In this document: positions 13,635-19,139 of the stretch, piece by piece | Position numbering within the stretch: the first letter of the stretch is position 1 | How the letters are laid out: each line of letters begins with the position of its first letter | Program-made: the position numbers and the translations under genes | The notes under the pieces: generated by a model | The model's database searches: none | Told to the model about the DNA's origin: nothing | Seen by the model: the letters and a program-made list of their open reading frames with translations, nothing else | NCBI GenBank assembly: GCA_938049325.1 | Contig: CALICC010000396.1 | Coordinates: 1-19,139, forward strand | Direction: 5' to 3' | Length of the DNA stretch: 19,139 nucleotides | Source: an uncultured Ilumatobacter sp. | Lineage (GTDB): Bacteria > Actinomycetota > Acidimicrobiia > Acidimicrobiales > Ilumatobacteraceae

Positions 13635-14030
13635 TCAGCGCGCCGGGGCTGCAGCAACGGCCTCGACTTCGACGAGCCAGTCCGGCTCGAGCAGGCCGGT
13701 ACACACGACGGTACGAGCCGCATGGTGATCGCCGAGACGACGCTTGAGCACGTCGACGTTGGCGGGGTCGAGGGCGGCGTCGGCGAGGTAGAACCTCAAC
13801 GAGACGAGATCGGTGAGCGCCATGTTGGCATCGGCGAGCACCGTCTCGATGTGGTTCCAGATCAGCTCGGCCTGACCCTCGAAGTCCGCAGGCATCGTGT
13901 GGCCGTCCGGCTCGAAGCCGTTCAGTCCGCTGATGAACAACAACCGCGACCCGGCCGCGACCTCGACGGCATGGGCGTAGTTCGAGTACGGCGGAAAGAT
14001 GCCATCGGGAGTGTGCTGTTCGAGAACCAT
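13635..14030 (-). CDS. Rid (RidA/YjgF/UK114) family protein
   Basis: 131 residues, the typical size of these trimeric imine/enamine deaminases. The family deaminates reactive 2-aminoacrylate and similar imines; many paralogues in catabolic clusters have other roles. Visible signatures are LLFISGLNGFEPDG in the first half, the helix AELIWNHIETVLADANMAL, the Arg in DHHAARTVV (R106, equivalent to RidA Arg105) and the terminal strand LVEVEAVAA. The ATG at 14030 begins immediately before the conserved N-terminal region (PFPPYS-like: IFPPYSNYAH). A GTG at 14081 would add 17 residues. It is 133 bases below the FadD-like gene and 97 bases above the lactonase-like gene on the same strand. The gap 14031-14163 holds nothing recognisable. 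Confidence 0.88.
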   Translation of the reverse strand: MVLEQHTPDGIFPPYSNYAHAVEVAAGSRLLFISGLNGFEPDGHTMPADFEGQAELIWNHIETVLADANMALTDLVSLRFYLADAALDPANVDVLKRRLGDHHAARTVVCTGLLEPDWLVEVEAVAAAPAR

Positions 14031-14163
14031 GCTCCCAGTTTCGCGCCCACCGTCCCGAGAGTTCGCCCAGATATCGGACACCTCGGATCAGTGGCCTTGC
14101 CAGCAGCGGGGCCGAAGGAAGGAGCATCGATGAATTCGACGGAGACGTGCGTCCGCGTGTGTG

Positions 14164-15708
14164 CTACCTGGCCCGAAGTTCGTACTTGAGCACTTTGCCC
14201 GACGCGTTGGTCGGCAAGACGTCGACCACGTGCACCGCGCGCGGCACCTTGTAGTTGGCCATCAGCTCGCGCGCCCACGCGATGACTTGGTCGCCGTCGA
14301 TCGGCTCTGGCGCATCGGGTCGAGCGACGACATAGGCGTGGCCGACCTCGCCCATCCGTTCGTCGGGCACGCCCACGACGGCGCACTGCGCAATCGCCGG
14401 ATGCGACATCAAGGTGTTCTCGATCTCAGCCGGATAGGCGTTGAAGCCGCCGACGATGAACATGTCCTTCAGCCGATCGGTGATGTCGATGTAGCCGCGC
14501 TCGTCCATCACACCGATGTCACCCGTGTGGAGCCAGCCGTCGGCATCGATCGACGCCGCCGTGGCTTCGGGGTCCTCGAAGTAGCCGGCTGTGACGTTGT
14601 AGCCGCGCACGACGATCTCGCCTTGCTCACCGCGCGGCACCTCGTTGTTGTCGGTGTCGACGATGCGAATCTCCACGTCGGGGATCGCACGGCCGGACGT
14701 GGTCGAGATCGTCTCGGGATCGTCGCCTTGGCGACACATCGACACGGTGCCGGTCGACTCGGTGAGCCCGTACGCCGTCAGAATCGTCTCGAAGCTCAAC
14801 TCGTTGCGCATCCGATTGATCATCTCGACCGGTACGGCGGCTGCACCGGTGACGGCGAGGCGCAGCGACGACAGGTCGAACGAATCGCGGTCGGGATGAT
14901 TGAGGATCGACAGATAGAGCGTTGGCGGCCCGGGCAGCATGCTGATGGCTTCGTCGCTTACCCGCTGCAGCACAGTGGGGACGTCGAACACCGGCTCGGG
15001 CACCATCGTGGCGCCCTGGATCAGCGAGGCGATGATGCCGGCTTTGTAGCCGAACGTGTGGAAGAACGGGTTGACGATCAAGTACCGGTCGCCGTGTCGA
15101 AGCCCGACGATGTCGGACCAGTCGGTGAACACCCGCACGGTTTGCTCGTGCGTGGCGACCACACCTTTCGGACGTCCCGTGGTTCCCGACGTGAACAAGA
15201 TGTCGGAGCGGTCGTCGGCCGACACGGTCGGCAACGAGACGTCTCCGGTGGCGTCACCACGACCGAGAAAGTCGCGCCACGCCATCGCTCCGTCGGGCAC
15301 GTCGCCGCGAAACACGACGACCTGGTCGAGGTCCGGCAGCTCGAACCCATCGAGCGCCGCCGCGTACTCGTTGCCGAGGAACCCGTTGACGAGCAACACG
15401 AGCTTGGCCCGGCTTCTCGCGATGATGTCGGCCGCCTCAGCGCCTTTGAATCGCGTGTTGAGCGGAACGAGCACGCCACCGGCCAGGTGGAGGCCGAGCA
15501 CGGCTTCGACCCACTCGGGGATATTCGGCGCCCAGATCGCGACTCGGTCGCCGGGCTCGACACCCGCGGCCATGAACGCTCGCGCCGTGCGGTCGGCGCG
15601 CTCGCCCAGTTCGGCGAACGTCCAGCGATCGTCCCCGGCGACCACCGCTTCGGTGTCGCCGAATTGTTCGACGGCACGGCGAATCAGTGCCGGGACGGTG
15701 TGTTCCAT
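14164..15708 (-). CDS. FadD3-like acyl-CoA synthetase (ANL superfamily)
   Basis: 514 residues. A3 is LFTSGTTGRPKG (171-182), then FFHTFGYKAGI, LPGPPTLYLSILNHP, YGLTES, DGWLHTGDIG, DRLKDMFIVGGFNAYPAEIEN and NASGKVLK with the catalytic Lys at about 505. From memory of family members, the combination of GDRVAIWAPN, NPFFHTFGYKAGI, LPGPPT.Y.S.L.HP and RLKDM(F/Y) is very close to FadD3 of mycobacteria, which activates the C/D-ring propanoate (HIP) in steroid breakdown; no alignment was run. Its ATG overlaps the amidohydrolase stop by one base (TGATG), so it is coupled to that gene and under operator site 5. The substrate could also be another cyclic or branched acid. Confidence 0.92.
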   Translation of the reverse strand: MEHTVPALIRRAVEQFGDTEAVVAGDDRWTFAELGERADRTARAFMAAGVEPGDRVAIWAPNIPEWVEAVLGLHLAGGVLVPLNTRFKGAEAADIIARSRAKLVLLVNGFLGNEYAAALDGFELPDLDQVVVFRGDVPDGAMAWRDFLGRGDATGDVSLPTVSADDRSDILFTSGTTGRPKGVVATHEQTVRVFTDWSDIVGLRHGDRYLIVNPFFHTFGYKAGIIASLIQGATMVPEPVFDVPTVLQRVSDEAISMLPGPPTLYLSILNHPDRDSFDLSSLRLAVTGAAAVPVEMINRMRNELSFETILTAYGLTESTGTVSMCRQGDDPETISTTSGRAIPDVEIRIVDTDNNEVPRGEQGEIVVRGYNVTAGYFEDPEATAASIDADGWLHTGDIGVMDERGYIDITDRLKDMFIVGGFNAYPAEIENTLMSHPAIAQCAVVGVPDERMGEVGHAYVVARPDAPEPIDGDQVIAWARELMANYKVPRAVHVVDVLPTNASGKVLKYELRAR

Positions 15709-16958
15709 CAGGCGTCGGCCGACGGCACCAGACCCGCAGCGGCATCAGCCTCACGGAACGCGTCGAGGCGGAGCATGTCGATGGCATTGCCGCGCAGCAC
15801 CTTGTAGCGCTGGAGCGCGGTCAGGTCGGCGGTCTGCTTGGTGGCGACCTCAGCGCTGTGCGGCCAGGTCGAGTCGCTGTGCGGGTAGTCGGTTTCGAAC
15901 GTGATGTTGTTCTCGCCGACGTCCTCGATCGACTTCAAGCCGAACGCATCGGAGAAATAGCAGCCGTACACGTGGCGCTTGAACAGTTCGCTCGGCGGCT
16001 CAAACACCTTGTCGCCAACGCCGCCCCACCCGCGGTTCTCCTCCCACACCGTGTCGGCGCGTTCGAGGATGAACGGGATCCACCCGAGTTGACCTTCGGC
16101 GTAGGCGATCTTGAGGTCCGGGAACTTGTGGAAGAGCCCACTCATCAACCAGTCGACCATCGAGAAACAGCAGTTGGCGAAGGTCAACGTGCTGCCGACC
16201 GCGGCGGGTGCATCCGCGCTCGTCGACGGCATCTTCGAGCCGGAGCCGATGTGCATGTTGATGGTCATCTTCGTCTCGTTGCACGCTTCGAAGAACGGCA
16301 GCCAATAGCCATCCGCGTCGTGGATCGACGGCAGGCCGAGGTTCGACGGAATCTCACTGAAGCACACTGCTGTGACGCCGCGAGCGGCGTTTCGACGGAC
16401 TTCGGCCGCGGCGAGCTTGGGGTCCCACAGCGGCACGATGATCAGCGGAATCAGGCGCCCACCGGACGGGCCGCACCATTCTTCGACCATCCAGTCGTTG
16501 TAGGCCTTGATGCACAACAGGCCGAGTTCGCGATCGGCGGCTTCGGTGAACGTCTGGCCGCAGAATCGCGGGAACGTCGGGTAACACATCGACGCTTCGA
16601 TGTGGTTCGTGTCCATGTCGGCAAGGCGCTCGGTGAGATCCCACGAGCCTTTGCGCATCGTGTCGTACGTGATCCCCGTGAGGGTGACCTCGTCCCGCTC
16701 GAATCCAACCGCGGTGTCGAGCCGTGTGAGCGGACGACGAAGGTCTTCGTAGAACCACCAATCGACCGGTTCGCCGGGATCACCCGGCTCGCCCGGGATC
16801 GCGGTGAACTTGCCGCCGATGAACGTCATCTCCTTCACCGGGAGCCGCTTGCTCCTCGGAGCCACGTCGTGATACTTCGACGGGAGCCGGTCGAGCCACA
16901 CGTTCGGTGGCTCGATCACATGGTCATCGACGGAGATGATCTTCGGAAGATTCTCCAT
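15708..16958 (-). CDS. Amidohydrolase family 2 (ACMSD-like metal hydrolase), paralogue 2
   Basis: 416 residues starting MENLPKIISVDDHVIEPP. It is clearly a paralogue of 200-1426: shared stretches include FPRFCGQTF / LPRFCGQTF, NWMVEEWCG / DWMVEEWCG, RNAARGVTAV, GWIP(F/Y)ILERAD and FETDYPHSDSTWP / FETDYPHTDSTWP. Metal motifs are D-x-H in VDDHVIEPP, His in MHIGSGSKMP, and the late Asp in ETDYPH. The differing loops near residues 30-80 suggest a different substrate or successive steps on one pathway; an obligate pair is possible. The -10 box TACGCT (16965-16970) ends six bases before the ATG, with no Shine-Dalgarno, and operator site 5 is above it. It is translationally coupled to the FadD3-like gene. 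Confidence 0.92.
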   Translation of the reverse strand: MENLPKIISVDDHVIEPPNVWLDRLPSKYHDVAPRSKRLPVKEMTFIGGKFTAIPGEPGDPGEPVDWWFYEDLRRPLTRLDTAVGFERDEVTLTGITYDTMRKGSWDLTERLADMDTNHIEASMCYPTFPRFCGQTFTEAADRELGLLCIKAYNDWMVEEWCGPSGGRLIPLIIVPLWDPKLAAAEVRRNAARGVTAVCFSEIPSNLGLPSIHDADGYWLPFFEACNETKMTINMHIGSGSKMPSTSADAPAAVGSTLTFANCCFSMVDWLMSGLFHKFPDLKIAYAEGQLGWIPFILERADTVWEENRGWGGVGDKVFEPPSELFKRHVYGCYFSDAFGLKSIEDVGENNITFETDYPHSDSTWPHSAEVATKQTADLTALQRYKVLRGNAIDMLRLDAFREADAAAGLVPSADA

Positions 16959-16975
16959 GAAACGAGCGTATCATC

Positions 16976-16998
16976 GAATCTGACACTGATTCAGATTC
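16976..16998. promoter_or_regulatory. Operator site 5 between amidohydrolase 2 and the thiolase
   Basis: The core TCTGACACTGATTCAGA (16979-16995) is extended to perfect 8-bp arms, GAATCTGA (16976-16983) and TCAGATTC (16991-16998). It lies in the divergent gap. On the minus side the -10 box TACGCT follows eight bases after the core and ends six bases from the ATG (16958). On the plus side the thiolase ATG is 70 bases away and has an AGGAG ribosome site, so one dyad may control both transcripts. Confidence 0.75.
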
Positions 16999-17065
16999 GT
17001 GCGGCCATTGACGAATCGGCGAGAATGAGCGTGTCATCTCACGTGAACCGAGCAGGAGCCAACTC

Positions 17066-18214
17066 ATGACCGAAGCCTTCATCGTCGACGCAGTTCGTAC
17101 TCCCGTCGGCCGGCGTGGCGGCGGCCTCGCCGACGTCCACCCTGCCGACCTCGGCGCTCACAGCATCAGCGCGCTGATCGAGCGCACCGGCGTCGACCCC
17201 GCCGCTGTCGACGACGTCGTGTTCGGCAACGTCGACTCGATCGGGCCGCAGGCCGGGTGCATCGCACGCACCTGCTGGCTCGCCGCAGGTCTGCCCGAAC
17301 ACGTTCCGGGCGTCACGATCGACCGGCAATGTGGTTCCGCTCAGCAAGCGGTTCACTTCGCAGCGCAGGCGGTCATGAGCGGCACCATGGACGTGGTCGT
17401 CGCCGGCGGCGTGCAGAACATGTCGATGATCCCGATCTCGTCCGCCATGACTGCCGGACAAGCACTCGGTTTCGACGATCCGTTCACCGGGTCCGAGCGA
17501 TGGACCACCCGCTACGGCAGCGGCGAGGTCAGCCAGTTCACCGGCGCCGAGATGATCGCCGAGAAGTGGGACATCTCCCGCGAGGAGATGGAGGACTTCG
17601 CGATCGAGTCACACAACCGGGCCATCCGAGCTCGCGAAGAAGGCCGCTTCGAGGCCGAAATCGCACCGATGAACGGCGTGCAGCACGACGAAGGGCCGCG
17701 TGAGCCGAACGTCGACAAGATCAAGTCACTCAACACGCTCGTCGACGGCGGCCGCCTCACTGCAGCACTCGCGTCGCAGATCTCCGACGGATCCTCGGCA
17801 CTGCTGATCGCCAACGAAGACGCCGTCAAGCAGCACGGGCTCAACCCGCGTGCCCGGATCCACCACATCTCGGTCACCGCCGACGACCCGATCATGATGC
17901 TGTCGGCCCCCATCCCGGCAACGCAACGGGCACTCGCGAAGACCGGGCTCACGGCGGCCGACATCGACCTGGTCGAGATCAACGAGGCGTTCGCCTCGGT
18001 CGTGCTGGCGTGGCTGCGCGAAACCGACTTCGATCACGAGCAGGTCAACGTGAACGGTGGCGCGATCGCCCTCGGCCACCCACTCGGCGCAACCGGCGGA
18101 CGCCTGATGACCACCCTGCTCCACGAGCTCGAGCGCACCGGCGGCCGCTACGGCCTGCAGACGATGTGCGAAGGCGGCGGTCAGGCCAACGTCACGATCA
18201 TCGAACGGCTCTGA
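17066..18214 (+). CDS. Thiolase (acetyl-CoA acyltransferase, FadA6-like)
   Basis: 382 residues. Thiolases cleave a 3-oxoacyl-CoA with CoA to acetyl-CoA and a shortened acyl-CoA. The catalytic set is complete: nucleophile C89 (DRQCGSAQQA), H338 (GHPLGATG) and C368 (CEGGGQANVTI). The segments VDAVRTPVG, CIARTCWLAAG, VVAGGVQNMSMIPISSAM and RARIHHISV match, from memory, mycobacterial FadA6, a thiolase of steroid C/D-ring degradation; no alignment was run. It starts with ATG after AGGAG (seven bases), which contrasts with its leaderless neighbours. The oxygenase gene follows three bases after its stop. Under operator site 5. Confidence 0.94.
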   Translation: MTEAFIVDAVRTPVGRRGGGLADVHPADLGAHSISALIERTGVDPAAVDDVVFGNVDSIGPQAGCIARTCWLAAGLPEHVPGVTIDRQCGSAQQAVHFAAQAVMSGTMDVVVAGGVQNMSMIPISSAMTAGQALGFDDPFTGSERWTTRYGSGEVSQFTGAEMIAEKWDISREEMEDFAIESHNRAIRAREEGRFEAEIAPMNGVQHDEGPREPNVDKIKSLNTLVDGGRLTAALASQISDGSSALLIANEDAVKQHGLNPRARIHHISVTADDPIMMLSAPIPATQRALAKTGLTAADIDLVEINEAFASVVLAWLRETDFDHEQVNVNGGAIALGHPLGATGGRLMTTLLHELERTGGRYGLQTMCEGGGQANVTIIERL

Positions 18215-18217
18215 TCC

Positions 18218-19139
18218 ATGCCGGTCGCCATCGATCGACCCACCGCCGGGTGCCTCGCGCCGGTCGTGCTCGACTCGGTCGTCGACGACCCCGACGAGAT
18301 CCGCGCGATGGCCCGACGTTCGGGCCCGTACTTCATGCCCGCCCGATACTTGGTGGGCGGGCAAACGGCCGCCGAGGCACGAGCAGGCACGCCCATCGAG
18401 ATCGAGCACTCCCCCGCCTATCTCATCGGACCCGTTTGGCGCGGTGACTGGGCGTTCGACGGCGAGGTACTCGTCGACGGCGCCGAGCGACTGCTCCACC
18501 TTCCGGCGTTCGTCGAATCAGCTGCGGCGATGTGCGATTCGGAGTTCGTCCAGCCCGAGCAGGTCTTCGTCAACCTGACGACGCCGTGCCCGTCGCAAGG
18601 TTTCTCGCACACCGACATCCCCGAATTCCACGGCGTCAACCGATCCAACGCTCCCGGCTGGCTGCTCCAGGCAATGGGCACGAGCCGGCTGTTCGAAGAG
18701 TTCAGAATCACGATCATCACGGCGGTCACCTGGTTCCACCAGGGCGACGGCGGCGAGTTCCGCTACTGGCCCGACGGTCGTGACGCCGACAGTGCGTTGC
18801 AGACCGACGTCTGGAACACGGGCGTGGTCGGCGACAACGACTTCATGCACCACCGAGTCGAGACGTCCGGGCCGGAGAACGCTGAACGAATCCGTGGCAT
18901 GTCACTCAACACGATCCTCGATTGCACTGACACTGGCACCGGTTCCGACGCGCTGAGCTGGCGAGTCAGCGAACGCGACACCGAGTTCACGCGCTTCAGC
19001 GATCGTGACGTACGCCTGTCGCTGTCGTGGAAGGCGAAGGTGTTCGGCTCGGCCGACGAACGCGACGGTCGCGTCCCCGCCATCACGGTCGACGAGGTGC
19101 TCGCCCGGTTCGCTGACGAACTCGCTGGCGACATCGAGG
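18218..19139 (+). CDS. Putative 2-oxoglutarate/Fe(II)-dependent oxygenase-like protein (3' end outside window)
   Basis: This frame is open from an ATG three bases after the thiolase stop to the last base of the window: 307 residues with no stop. The likely iron site is H131-x-D133 (FSHTDIPEFHG) and H212 (DFMHHRVE), with R266 (RLSLSWK) a candidate for 2-oxoglutarate binding; the GGEFRYWPDG strand-turn resembles a double-stranded beta-helix core. These spacings are reasonable for a 2OG oxygenase but have not been aligned. Hydroxylation or desaturation of the pathway substrate would fit. Coupling to the thiolase points to one transcript. I do not recognise a named family; a non-oxygenase cupin-like protein is the alternative. 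Confidence 0.65.
   Translation, partial: MPVAIDRPTAGCLAPVVLDSVVDDPDEIRAMARRSGPYFMPARYLVGGQTAAEARAGTPIEIEHSPAYLIGPVWRGDWAFDGEVLVDGAERLLHLPAFVESAAAMCDSEFVQPEQVFVNLTTPCPSQGFSHTDIPEFHGVNRSNAPGWLLQAMGTSRLFEEFRITIITAVTWFHQGDGGEFRYWPDGRDADSALQTDVWNTGVVGDNDFMHHRVETSGPENAERIRGMSLNTILDCTDTGTGSDALSWRVSERDTEFTRFSDRDVRLSLSWKAKVFGSADERDGRVPAITVDEVLARFADELAGDIE

Noticed and set aside
14130..14189. A 19-codon plus-strand frame (MNSTETCVRVCATWPEVRT) with a strong-looking ribosome site (AAGGAAGGAG, five bases from ATG).
   Set aside because: It overlaps the 3' end of the FadD3-like gene on the other strand, has no promoter or plus-strand gene behind it, and no family signature. Probably chance.
14161..15807. 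Long open frames opposite real genes, such as plus strand 14161-15807 and 179-1435.
   Set aside because: They are antisense to well-supported enzymes, are rich in Arg/His/Asp as expected from codon mirroring in GC-rich DNA, and show no protein family pattern.

Overview
The window is G+C-rich, densely coded chromosomal DNA. It looks actinobacterial: it has an LLM-type F420-dependent oxidoreductase, several FadD/FadE-type lipid genes, a split (two-subunit) acyl-CoA dehydrogenase of the kind known from mycobacterial sterol catabolism, GTG starts, and many promoters whose -10 box ends only 5-10 bases before the start codon (leaderless style). An Acidimicrobiia (Ilumatobacter-like) or mycobacterial relative is my best guess, but this is inference and no marker gene is present to prove it. 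There is no RNA gene, CRISPR array, insertion sequence or phage gene that I can see, and no gene-free stretch longer than about 135 bases.

Layout. 1-182: C-terminal end of an AraC-type regulator. 200-2318 (minus): amidohydrolase and F420/LLM oxidoreductase. 2380-3276 (plus): SDR dehydrogenase. 7050 to 3299 (minus): tight operon of acyl-CoA dehydrogenase large subunit, small subunit, SDR and TetR repressor. 11400 to 7098 (minus): zinc alcohol dehydrogenase and two acyl-CoA ligases. 12029 to 11445 (minus) and 12111-12707 (plus): divergent TetR regulator and SRPBCC-like protein. 16958 to 12785 (minus): second amidohydrolase, FadD3-like acyl-CoA ligase, Rid-family protein, metallo-beta-lactamase-fold hydrolase. 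17066-19139 (plus): FadA6-like thiolase and a putative 2-oxoglutarate/Fe(II) oxygenase that runs off the window and is open to the last base.

The main discovery is regulatory. A 17-bp dyad, TCTGA-N7-TCAGA, occurs exactly five times (1431, 2349, 7073, 11420, 16979), always in an intergenic gap or at a gene junction just upstream of a start codon. Together the five sites sit at the head of essentially every lipid/CoA transcription unit here: amidohydrolase 1, LLM/SDR, FadE-FadE-SDR-TetR, ADH-ligase-ligase, and amidohydrolase 2-FadD / thiolase-oxygenase. Arithmetic expectation for the ten fixed bases in 19.1 kb is about 0.02 copies. In several cases a TANNNT -10 box follows 7-8 bases after the dyad and ends 6-9 bases before the ATG, so the dyad covers the -35 region. 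The TetR protein at 3299-3988 is the last gene of one of these units and is the obvious candidate repressor. The TetR at 11445-12029 has its own different palindrome (ACATCTT-N6-AAGATGT), placed between a TTGACA -35 and a -10 box of the SRPBCC gene.

How the genes may work together (inference): CoA ligases activate a carboxylic acid, the two-subunit dehydrogenase desaturates the acyl-CoA, SDR enzymes oxidise a hydroxyacyl-CoA or alcohol, the thiolase cleaves the 3-oxoacyl-CoA, and ADH, F420 oxidoreductase, amidohydrolases and the terminal oxygenase act on a ring or branched part of the substrate. No enoyl-CoA hydratase is present, so the set is either incomplete here or completed from elsewhere. 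The substrate cannot be named from sequence; a sterol- or terpenoid-like compound is suggested by the FadD3-, FadA6- and ChsE-like members, but the ring-opening IpdAB pair is not in the window.
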